Shown: positions 19,804 to 27,058 of the stretch, one piece after another | Layout: each line of letters begins with the position of its first letter | How positions within the stretch are numbered: the first letter of the stretch is position 1 | Assembly: GCF_040869035.1 (NCBI RefSeq) | Contig: NZ_CP162101.1 | Coordinates: 1,178,001 to 1,242,000 of the forward strand | Source of the DNA: Vibrio sp. NTOU-M3 | GTDB taxonomy: Bacteria > Pseudomonadota > Gammaproteobacteria > Enterobacterales > Vibrionaceae | Length of the DNA stretch: 64,000 bases | Direction: 5' to 3' | The notes under the pieces: model-generated | What the model saw: the letters and a program-made list of their open reading frames with translations, nothing else | The model's database searches: none | Told to the model about the DNA's origin: nothing | Made by a program: the position numbers and the translations under genes

Positions 19804-20481
19804 TTAAAAGTGCAGTTGAATCACTGAAACCACGACAGCCCCTGGGCGTCTTACGCCTTCGATCTCAACTTTAATTTCTCGCTCGATTTCCAAACCTTTT
19901 TTGATTGGCGTAACTTTAGAAAGTGTACTTACAGCACGAACACGATTTCCTGCTTTTACTGGGTAAGGGAAACGTACTTGGTTTAAGCCAATATTGACGA
20001 CCATTTTAGCCGTCGGGAACATGTTGTTGTCTGGATCAACGCTGTCTGTCAGTTTCGGCAATAGAGCCAGCGTTAAAAAACCATGCGCGATTGTGGTTTT
20101 AAAAGGGGATTCAGTCGCAGCACGTTCTGGATCGGTATGGATCCACTGCATGTCTTCAGTCACACGTGCGAACTGATCGATACGCTCTTGTGACACATCA
20201 AGCCATTCACCGATATGAATAACGTCACCCAGCTGGTGCACCAGTTGGCTATGAAGTCGTTGTGCTTCAGGCTTCATCACAATAGGAGCAGGCGCAGCTG
20301 CTTCATCGTTAACCGCAGGTTGCTGAAAATCTCGAAGCTTAGTTAATAGCTGACGGCTGTGAGTTTTGTTCACGAGCTCACCCCAGTACTCACGTACTGT
20401 AGGGGGCATCCACTGCATAAACTCAGAGTGATGTTTAGACAATGATTCACTTCTATGCTTAAAAAGATCCGCGACTTTCAT
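19804..20481 (-). CDS. MaoC-like (R)-specific enoyl-CoA hydratase
   Basis: Hotdog-fold hydratase of the MaoC family, which adds water to trans-2-enoyl-CoA. It links beta-oxidation with other acyl-CoA uses. The start is ATG at 20479-20481, with GAGG five bases upstream; a GTG two codons earlier is less likely. The C-terminal domain (residues about 80-225) has the hydratase signature HTDPERA followed by TTIAHGFLTLALLP, giving the Asp and His expected at the active site. The N-terminal 75 residues are a helical extension common to Vibrio homologues. It runs opposite to its neighbours as a single gene. Confidence 0.85.
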   Translation of the reverse strand: MKVADLFKHRSESLSKHHSEFMQWMPPTVREYWGELVNKTHSRQLLTKLRDFQQPAVNDEAAAPAPIVMKPEAQRLHSQLVHQLGDVIHIGEWLDVSQERIDQFARVTEDMQWIHTDPERAATESPFKTTIAHGFLTLALLPKLTDSVDPDNNMFPTAKMVVNIGLNQVRFPYPVKAGNRVRAVSTLSKVTPIKKGLEIEREIKVEIEGVRRPGAVVVSVIQLHF

Positions 20482-20743
20482 CTCCACCTCAGAATAACTA
20501 TTGATGCGGTAACTTAGTAATTTTGAAGTACTTCACACTAGTGTGCAACGACTTTCGGGCGTACACTTGTTTCCTCAACTTTACTTTTTTATTTTAAAAC
20601 AGCAAGTTAGCAATAAAACACTATTTTATTAGAACCTCTGTTAATAGAGTCTTTACTTCAACGCTTCCTATTCGAGCAAATTGGTCTTAAAAAGGCGTTC
20701 GCTTAGTTTGTCACCACTTAAACATTAGATAGCAAATTAGTAC

Positions 20744-20772
20744 TTTACAAGAGTCGTGCCAGAATCTAATAT
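20744..20772 (+). promoter_or_regulatory. Promoter of tRNA-Ser
   Basis: TTTACA (20744-20749), a 17-base spacer and TAATAT (20767-20772) give a near-consensus sigma-70 promoter. A GC-rich stretch (GCGCCCCGC) follows the -10 box. Such a discriminator is the mark of stringently controlled stable-RNA promoters. Confidence 0.75.
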
Positions 20773-20784
20773 GCGCCCCGCAAC

Positions 20785-20875
20785 GGAGAGATGGCTGAGT
20801 GGTTGAAAGCACCGGTCTTGAAAACCGGCATACGTTAATAGCGTATCTAGGGTTCAAATCCCTATCTCTCCGCCA
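20785..20875 (+). tRNA. tRNA-Ser (anticodon UGA)
   Basis: The acceptor arms GGAGAGA (20785-20791) and TCTCTCC (20865-20871) pair fully. G73 follows and the CCA end is encoded (20873-20875). The anticodon TGA is at 20819-20821. The long variable arm (TACG..CGTA type) is typical of a serine tRNA. The T-loop GGTTCAAATCC is intact. Length is 91 bases. Confidence 0.97.
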
Positions 20876-20881
20876 CATTCG

Positions 20882-20914
20882 AAAAGCCCGCTGAGAAATC
20901 AGCGGGCTTTTGTC
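20882..20914 (+). terminator. Terminator of tRNA-Ser
   Basis: 13-bp perfect stem (AAAAGCCCGCTGA / TCAGCGGGCTTTT) with loop GAAA, six bases after the CCA end. Confidence 0.9.
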
Positions 20915-21204
20915 GTTCTGGATCTTTAATACGTCTTTTACTTATTGTCTATCCAGTTAAGAATTCTGAGGGGAGCCAATTTTATCGGTTTGCTCTGGTT
21001 TGTGATGAAATCATTACCAATGACAAGGAAGGGTTATTGGGGGGCTAACTCCATTTTTAGCTCGTAAATAAGCACTGGATGTAGAAATAAAACTTCAATC
21101 TCTTTAGAAGAATATAAGAGTTAATCCTTAGAGCTAAAATTGACAATCCATATTTGAAAATATTATATATTTTTCACATACTTGGTAAGTATTGAAAGAA
21201 TACA
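20915..21204. other. AT-rich intergenic region
   Basis: About 290 bases between the tRNA terminator and the AraC gene. Base composition shifts to AT-rich near 21050. No gene, repeat of the tRNA 3' end or recognisable regulator site was found. It presumably carries the promoter for the AraC regulator. Confidence 0.5.
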
Positions 21205-22068
21205 TTGGCAATTTTTTACAAGGATGTAAAGGTTTCTACAGTGCTTCAAAACGAGTTTTACCACATTAAAAACCATACTGCTTTTGATGGTATCGATGTA
21301 ATTGATGCTCAATTCATAGAGACATCATTTGGCAAACATGCTCACAGTGAGTACGTGATATCGTTAGTAGAAAAAGGAGTTAAACAGTTTTTCCACAAAG
21401 GAAAAACACATACTGCTGGAGTGGGGGCAATTTCAGTAATTAGCCCTGATGAAATTCATACAGGGAATAAAGGTCAGTGGCAAGGTTGGCGCTACAAAGC
21501 GATATACCCAACAGAAGAACATATTAGCAATATTTATTACGAAATTTATTCTCGGAATGGATTACCTACATTCAAAGATAGTGTGATCATAGACTCTCGC
21601 TTTCAGAGCTATATGCAGATGCTATTTTCAAAAATGAATAATCATACAGAACAGCTTGAAATTGAAATATATCTGGAGTTGATTTTAGTAAAAATGATTC
21701 TACGATATGGCAGTGTAAACTTATCCCCAATAAAAGAAGCCGATGCGAAATCTAATATACAACGAGTCAGAGATTTTTTAGCGGACCACTATACAAAGAA
21801 AGTATCGTTGGATGATTTGTCTGCTTTATCAGGAGTGAATAAATACCATTTGATACATGAATTTAAACGGTATTTTGGTTCGACTCCTCACCAATTCCAA
21901 ATTCAACAGCGAATAAGTAACTCTCAAATGATGCTAAAACAGGGCATAAAACCTATTGATGTCGCTTTATGTTGCGGTTTTCACGACCAGAGTCATTTTC
22001 ATAAAGCTTTTGTTAGCGCAATGGGTGTAACTCCATCAATGTATCAACGTCAATTTTTTACAAGATAG
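21205..22068 (+). CDS. AraC-family transcriptional regulator
   Basis: 287-residue regulator. The N-terminal part (about 30-120) is a cupin-like AraC ligand-binding domain (HAHSEYVISLVEKG; GAISVISPDEIHTG). The C-terminal 100 residues carry the two helix-turn-helix motifs of AraC proteins (VSLDDLSALSGVNKYHL, and GFHDQSHFHKAF with GVTPSMYQRQF). The start is uncertain. TTG at 21205 gives the longest product but has only a weak ribosome site. GTG at 21241 has AAAGG eight bases upstream. The next two genes on the same strand (methyltransferase and LysE exporter) may be its targets. Coding sequence is visibly more AT-rich than most of the window. Confidence 0.85.
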   Translation: MAIFYKDVKVSTVLQNEFYHIKNHTAFDGIDVIDAQFIETSFGKHAHSEYVISLVEKGVKQFFHKGKTHTAGVGAISVISPDEIHTGNKGQWQGWRYKAIYPTEEHISNIYYEIYSRNGLPTFKDSVIIDSRFQSYMQMLFSKMNNHTEQLEIEIYLELILVKMILRYGSVNLSPIKEADAKSNIQRVRDFLADHYTKKVSLDDLSALSGVNKYHLIHEFKRYFGSTPHQFQIQQRISNSQMMLKQGIKPIDVALCCGFHDQSHFHKAFVSAMGVTPSMYQRQFFTR

Positions 22069-22129
22069 ATGAAAAATATCGCTCTAGATTGACTGGGTTA
22101 TATAAAACGTCAGTGAATGGAGCATAAAA

Positions 22130-22903
22130 ATGGAATTACAAGACATTGAATTTTCAACTGAGCGTTCGCGCTCTTATAAGCTTGCTTTGAGCCAGTTTCC
22201 AAGCTGTTGGGATGAAGACAAACTTATGATGTATGATTTTCTTTGTCCTAAGAAAGGGGAATTTATACTGGAAATTGGGGCTGGTAGCGGTTTTTTTTCA
22301 TTTGATATCGCAGATGCGATTGGCCCAGATGGCAGCTTGTTTGTTGTAGACCCTTCTCCTGAACAGCTTCAACCTATCTATGATCGGGCTGCTTCTAATA
22401 TACATGTGATACAGAAACCAGCGGAAAATATAGATCTACCCAGTGATATTGAACTTGATGCGATTTGGTCTCGAGGAGCGTTTCACCACGTGAAAAGTAA
22501 AGAAGCCGTTTTGTCCCATTTAGCTGAATATTCGACTGCCAAAACTAGGTTAGTCATTTGTGATATCTTTAGCGGTACAAAATTGTCAGATTATTTTGAT
22601 GAGCATGTGGCTATTTCTTGTACTACAGGACACGAAGTTAGCTTTTTAAGCCAAGCTTATGCGAAGAGTCTTTGTTTGAATACAGGTTGGAAAGAGCCAA
22701 GTTTTTCCGAACTTGCGTTGCAGTGGCATTTTCAAGAAAAGGAAGATATTGGTAAGTTTCTCTCCTTGCTTCATTCCAATAAGCCAGAATTTTCTCAACA
22801 ACATAGCTTAGATGATGCTGAGAGACTTTTAGGTATCAAGCGAACTCCTTCAGGTTGGGCGTTAAATTGGCCCATGACAGTAATGACCACAACAAAAGCA
22901 TAG
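22130..22903 (+). CDS. Class I SAM-dependent methyltransferase
   Basis: 257-residue cytosolic enzyme with the Rossmann-fold SAM-binding motif I ILEIGAGSGFFSFDIA (about residues 45-60), an acidic end of strand 2 (VVDPSP) and a later motif DAIWSRGAFHHV. This is the Methyltransf_11/25 type. GGAG lies upstream of the ATG. It lies directly before a LysE exporter, and the two are separated by two bases, so they are probably translated together. The substrate is unknown; a small amino-acid-like molecule would fit the exporter, but that is a guess. Confidence 0.8.
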   Translation: MELQDIEFSTERSRSYKLALSQFPSCWDEDKLMMYDFLCPKKGEFILEIGAGSGFFSFDIADAIGPDGSLFVVDPSPEQLQPIYDRAASNIHVIQKPAENIDLPSDIELDAIWSRGAFHHVKSKEAVLSHLAEYSTAKTRLVICDIFSGTKLSDYFDEHVAISCTTGHEVSFLSQAYAKSLCLNTGWKEPSFSELALQWHFQEKEDIGKFLSLLHSNKPEFSQQHSLDDAERLLGIKRTPSGWALNWPMTVMTTTKA

Positions 22904-22905
22904 AT

Positions 22906-23493
22906 ATGGAAACTCAAATAGCATTTATTGCTATCTGTATCGCTTCAGCAGCATCCCCCGGGCCGGGGATGTTAGCTGTGGTGAGTAATAGCATTATTCA
23001 AGATTTAAAACGCACAATACCCGTAATTATGGGTATTTCGACAGGATTAATGATCGCCTCCATTTTGTCGAACTCATGGTTATTCACCATTATCAATACT
23101 AATGAGCATTACTATCGGCTAATGACTTGGGTTTGCAGTAGCTACATTTTGTATTTGGGTGGAAAGGCCATCTATTATTCTCGTAGCGAAGCCATGATTG
23201 AAGATAGTACATACACATACAAAAATGGCGTGTTAATATCGTTGCTCAACCCTAAGACATTGATTTTCTTCGGTGGATTATTTCCAATATTTATCGATAA
23301 CAATCATAGCTTTATTATTCAGGCTAGCCTTCTTACGCTTGAATTGATTGTTATTACGTTGATGATCCATGTTTTACTTTCACTGTCTGTAGAAAAAGTG
23401 TCGCTGCTTTTAAAGAAACATATCATTCTCATAAATCGCTTAACCGGATTATGCTTTATTCTGCTTGGCCTCGCTGGTTTATTGGTGCATTAA
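22906..23493 (+). CDS. LysE-family amino acid exporter
   Basis: 195-residue inner-membrane protein with about six hydrophobic segments. The N-terminus METQIAFIAICIASAASPGPG holds the ASPGPG signature of the LysE/RhtB superfamily, which marks ATG 22906 as the start. A longer in-frame opening at 22855 would overlap the methyltransferase and add a polar tail. The segment LLNPKTLIFFGGLFPIF is also typical. The start codon follows the methyltransferase stop by two bases and lacks a strong ribosome site, which suggests translational coupling. Probable role: efflux of an amino acid or derivative. Confidence 0.88.
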   Translation: METQIAFIAICIASAASPGPGMLAVVSNSIIQDLKRTIPVIMGISTGLMIASILSNSWLFTIINTNEHYYRLMTWVCSSYILYLGGKAIYYSRSEAMIEDSTYTYKNGVLISLLNPKTLIFFGGLFPIFIDNNHSFIIQASLLTLELIVITLMIHVLLSLSVEKVSLLLKKHIILINRLTGLCFILLGLAGLLVH

Positions 23494-23626
23494 ATTTACC
23501 CGTAGACTTCAAACAGCCTTTCGGGGTCTACAGGGTGTTCAAAAGATCCAGGCCTGTTTGGTTTAAAAGCGTTTTAGATGTCAGCGGTCTTTTGGGTTTC
23601 CGTAATATCAGTTGGTGATTCCGTTG

Positions 23627-24430
23627 TTAATAATACTGATTGTACAGTTCTATGGTTTCGCCACTTTCTTTCATTAATAGCAGCTGTTGTTGGAACTGGT
23701 AAGCAACCGTGCCTTTTAAAGGTTGAGTTGGCCAGTTCGAAGCGCCTAATGGTTCACCGGGAACAAAGCGTGGATTGATACCTTCATTTAAATGTTTCGA
23801 CCTCTTAGAAAATGCTAAATAAAGAGGTGTTGCACCTCCACAGCAATTGAGGTGTACCTTGATGTCTTTCGCGTTATGTAATTTTAGGTAGTAAAGCAGT
23901 GTCCCTCTAGGATAGATATAAAAATCCCCTCGTTTTTTCCTAATAAGTTCTATTGCTTCAGGTATGGATAGCTCCGCTTTAGTGTAGTAGCTAATGTTTT
24001 CTACGCCAGAAGCAAAGTCTGGTGCGCCGAGAGACTGAATTAAAGTTAAGCCACTGAGCTGATGCTTGTTTGTGATTTCTTTAAGGTCATTGCGAGATAT
24101 GCCTATTTCCCCGCCGGGCAAACCACTTTCCAAAAAGAGAACGTAATCAGCTCGTTCCATATTAAATATAAAGCCGGGATAAATATCGATTTCCCCATCT
24201 TGAAGCATCTTTAAGAGTCTTTTCTTTGGGCTTCTTACCACCGTCAGTTGGCATCCAATCTGCTGAGCCGCTTGGCTATAAAGGTCGTAATAGAGCCCAT
24301 CATTCAGTGGCGCTTTGGCAATAAGAGGGAGGCGTTCTGTTGTTCTAAACCCCATTTTTAATTCGCAGCTAAATGCTGACGATGCAAAGAGTAACGTTAG
24401 GGTTGCAACAAATAAAATGGATTTACTCAA
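23627..24430 (-). CDS. Periplasmic solute-binding protein family 3
   Basis: 267-residue secreted protein of the bacterial extracellular solute-binding family 3. These bind amino acids or act as sensors. The start is TTG at 24428-24430, supported by AGGAG six bases upstream; the next in-frame start would cut into the signal peptide. The signal peptide (LFVATLTLLFASSAFS) is followed by a Cys close to the cleavage site. ERLPLIAKAPLNDGLYYDLY and DGEIDIYPGFIFNMERADYV fit the ligand-binding lobes. No ABC permease genes are adjacent, so it may be an orphan receptor. Ligand unknown. Confidence 0.75.
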   Translation of the reverse strand: MSKSILFVATLTLLFASSAFSCELKMGFRTTERLPLIAKAPLNDGLYYDLYSQAAQQIGCQLTVVRSPKKRLLKMLQDGEIDIYPGFIFNMERADYVLFLESGLPGGEIGISRNDLKEITNKHQLSGLTLIQSLGAPDFASGVENISYYTKAELSIPEAIELIRKKRGDFYIYPRGTLLYYLKLHNAKDIKVHLNCCGGATPLYLAFSKRSKHLNEGINPRFVPGEPLGASNWPTQPLKGTVAYQFQQQLLLMKESGETIELYNQYY

Positions 24431-24516
24431 AACCAGCTCCTGCTATGGCGTGTTTATAAAGTCTAGCTGTCATAGAGAAATGATGAGCAAAAATGTAATC
24501 TCCTTTTTAATTTATG

Positions 24517-24545
24517 AAAACAGCAATGCCATGTAAGACATTGCT
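24517..24545 (-). terminator. Weak terminator-like hairpin after solute-binding / before CDF gene end
   Basis: AGCAATG (24522-24528) pairs with CATTGCT (24539-24545). It lies just after the CDF stop when read on the minus strand, with GTTTTC following. The stem is short and the loop long. Confidence 0.4.
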
Positions 24546-24561
24546 ATTTAGATTGGTTGGG

Positions 24562-25434
24562 TTAGCTTGTTGAATCCACATGAATGAGTTCAATAACACT
24601 ATCTTCTATGCCGTATTTGTAGTGAAGTGCTTGTTTGACTTCAGTTCGGACAAGGTCAAATTCAAGGTTGGAGATGACGATTTTCGCATCTAAGTAGTTA
24701 TTGTGTTCGTTTGATTGCCACACCCTCACACTGTCTACACGTTCAACATCATTTTGCTCAGATATGGTGTTGATCACGTCATCAATATCGATGTGTTTTG
24801 GTGCGGCTTGCATCAACACTCGAACACTGTCACGCAATAAGACTAAACCATGATAAATGACGTAAATCGAGATAAGTAATGTCGCAATAATATCAACAAT
24901 ATAGAGCTGATAAAAAACGATGAGTAACCCGGCGGCAATCACGACAAGCGATGCTAAAGCATCTGATACATTATGAATGAACGCCGCTTTGATGTTCATG
25001 CTCTCTTTTGCCCCAGAGGTGTAGGTGATGTAAGCGGTAATGATATCGATAACTAACGCAAATCCGGCGACGCCAAATACGATCCACCCATTAATGGGGG
25101 TTGGGTTAAAGTATTTATTTATAGCTTCAACAACAAGGTAGATGCCAACAATGATCAACGTGGAACTGTTGATTAATACACCGATCATTTCTGCTCGTTT
25201 GTAGCCGTAAGGCATTTTCTTATTGGCAGGTTTGTTGCCGATCACTTTGGCAATAATTGCGACGATGATGGCTCCTGCATCGCTTAAGTTGTGCAAGGCA
25301 TCTGCCAGCAAAGATAGGCTACCTGATAAAACCCCCGCAACCACTTGAACAATGGTGAGTAAAACATTAATGAACACGGCACCAATCAACTTGGTTGTGC
25401 TCGTATTTTCATTGTGTGCATGGACGTGGCTCAT
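24562..25434 (-). CDS. CDF-family cation exporter (ZitB/CzcD type)
   Basis: Inner-membrane divalent-metal/proton antiporter, 290 aa. The start is ATG 25432-25434, with AAGGAG seven bases upstream; the longer frame to 25467 lacks one. The His-containing N-terminus (MSHVHAHNEN) precedes six membrane segments. Metal-site motifs are visible in segment 2 (LLADALHNLSDA) and segment 5 (FIHNVSDALAS), which match the HxxxD sites of zinc-type members. The cytoplasmic C-terminal domain (about 205-290) is present. The likely substrate is zinc, possibly cobalt or cadmium. Confidence 0.9.
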   Translation of the reverse strand: MSHVHAHNENTSTTKLIGAVFINVLLTIVQVVAGVLSGSLSLLADALHNLSDAGAIIVAIIAKVIGNKPANKKMPYGYKRAEMIGVLINSSTLIIVGIYLVVEAINKYFNPTPINGWIVFGVAGFALVIDIITAYITYTSGAKESMNIKAAFIHNVSDALASLVVIAAGLLIVFYQLYIVDIIATLLISIYVIYHGLVLLRDSVRVLMQAAPKHIDIDDVINTISEQNDVERVDSVRVWQSNEHNNYLDAKIVISNLEFDLVRTEVKQALHYKYGIEDSVIELIHVDSTS

Positions 25435-25590
25435 GAGATTGCTCCTTATGGACTCGTTATCACCCAATCGGTTTTCATAACTGGATTATAAACATTGGAG
25501 TTAACTCAAAGGTAAATGGCTTGTATGTAAGAAGATGTAAATAAATTGGAATGCCGCAACGTCTCCAAATGCTGCCCAAAGGGGGGCGTT

Positions 25591-25673
25591 TCTATGCCTT
25601 TTACTCTTTGTTGCAAGGTATTCGCTTAGAATGACTAGGTGTCACACCTTGCGTTGCGATTAAAAGGCATAGA
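25591..25673. repeat. 83-bp structured inverted-repeat element
   Basis: Perfect 13-base terminal arms (25591-25603 and 25661-25673, TCTATGCCTTTTA and its complement) enclose a second 7-base pairing (GCAAGGT 25613-25619 with ACCTTGC 25646-25652) and a small apical hairpin. There is no T tract and no reading frame. It resembles an intergenic palindromic or MITE-like unit, located between the CDF gene and the end of the response regulator gene. Confidence 0.55.
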
Positions 25674-25714
25674 GTTCGAACAAAATTTAACCGCGAAAGA
25701 TCAACAGATCCTAG

Positions 25715-27040
25715 TCAAGGTTCACTTTTTTCAAGGATTCGTTGCAGTCGAGGGCGGCTGATCTTGAGGATTTCACAAGCTTTTCCTTTATGACCGTTGA
25801 CGGACTCTAATACCTTGAGAACATGGTGGTACTCGATATCTTGCAAGCTTAGATTGGCTGAGGTATTGCTGTCTTCTTGAGTGATTAAATCCGTTTTGAG
25901 TTCCTCAAATAGATCCGCTGTGAGGATATCTCCCGGGCACAATGCAACGGCTTTTGTCAGCGTATTTTCCAACTCACGTACGTTCCCGGGCCAAGGATAA
26001 CGACAGAGGGTATCCATTGCATCTAGTGCTACTTTGGTCACTTTTGTTCCAAGTTCTTTGTTCGCACGAGCGAGCAGGGCGGGGATCAAATCATGTAAAT
26101 CTTCAGGGCGCTCTCTCAATGGCGGGATATGTATTTTGACAACTTGTAAGCGATAAAACAGATCTTCTCTGAACTGTTTATCATTGATGGCTTGTTCAAA
26201 ATCGATGTTCGTTGCGGAAATAATGCGTGCAGAGGTACGTACGGGCTGTTTGCCGCCAAGTGGCGTAAATTCTTTCTCTTGCAGTACCCTTAGCAACTTG
26301 GCTTGGATTTGAGGCGAGAGTTCACCTACTTCATCAAGAAACAGTGTGCCTTGATTGGCCAGCTCAAATTTACCTGCTTGTTCGGAGATAGCCCCAGTAA
26401 ATGCCCCTTTTTTATGCCCGAACATCTCTGATTCCAGTAGGTTTTCTACCAGTGCAGCACAGTTAAGTGCGACGAAAGGGGAGCCAGAGGGACGTCCAGC
26501 GTTGTGAATAGCCCGAGCGACCATTTCTTTACCTGTACCAGACTCACCAGTGATCATGACGGAAGCATTCGTAAGGGCAACACGGCCGATGGTTTTGTAT
26601 ATCTCTTTCATTGCATGGGAAGAACCTACCATCGAATGACCATACGTGTCTGGAATTGTAAGGGCGTCTTGATGCGTAGAAGCGCGATACTCTATGGCGG
26701 TGGCAACGGCCTGATCCAATTCATCAATATCAATGGGTTTGTGGATGTACTCATCCGCGCCTTTTTGCATTGCCGTAATGGTGCTATCCATATCATGGAA
26801 GGCGGTGATCATAATAATGCGAACGCTCGATGAAATGGCTTTGAATTCTGCAATTCCTTCGATGCCAGATTTTCCTTCCATGCGTATATCTAAGATGATC
26901 ACATCCGGGCAGAAATCTCGCGCAATGGACACACCATCATCAACGCAGTGGGCGGTTTTAACGTCGTGCTGCTCGGAATAGTGCAGCTGTAACATTCGGC
27001 TAATTCCAGTGTCGTCATCGACAATTAACAGCTTACTCAT
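25715..27040 (-). CDS. Sigma-54-dependent NtrC-family response regulator
   Basis: 441-residue bacterial enhancer-binding protein. The ATG at 27038-27040 is preceded by AGGAAG nine bases upstream; a TTG two codons earlier is less likely. The receiver domain has phospho-acceptor Asp51 (VIILDIRM). The AAA+ domain has Walker A GESGTGKE and the sigma-54 contact loop GAFTGA, and is followed by PWPGNVRELENT. A Fis-type helix-turn-helix (GKACEILKISRPRLQRIL) ends the protein. It starts 18 bases after the kinase stop, so the two form an operon. The sigma-54 promoter with dyads near 32.1-32.26 kb, across the HEAT gene, is the nearest plausible target. Confidence 0.92.
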   Translation of the reverse strand: MSKLLIVDDDTGISRMLQLHYSEQHDVKTAHCVDDGVSIARDFCPDVIILDIRMEGKSGIEGIAEFKAISSSVRIIMITAFHDMDSTITAMQKGADEYIHKPIDIDELDQAVATAIEYRASTHQDALTIPDTYGHSMVGSSHAMKEIYKTIGRVALTNASVMITGESGTGKEMVARAIHNAGRPSGSPFVALNCAALVENLLESEMFGHKKGAFTGAISEQAGKFELANQGTLFLDEVGELSPQIQAKLLRVLQEKEFTPLGGKQPVRTSARIISATNIDFEQAINDKQFREDLFYRLQVVKIHIPPLRERPEDLHDLIPALLARANKELGTKVTKVALDAMDTLCRYPWPGNVRELENTLTKAVALCPGDILTADLFEELKTDLITQEDSNTSANLSLQDIEYHHVLKVLESVNGHKGKACEILKISRPRLQRILEKSEP

Positions 27041-27058
27041 GGTCAAAGACTTCCTGTA

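Noticed and set aside
20865..23626. Genomic island inserted at the tRNA-Ser 3' end
   Set aside because: No integrase and no second copy of the tRNA 3' end was found downstream. Only AT-richness supports transfer, so I list it as a question and not as a feature.
23578..23778. Short plus-strand frame overlapping the solute-binding gene
   Set aside because: It lies mostly opposite a well supported gene with signal peptide and ribosome site, and shows no family features.
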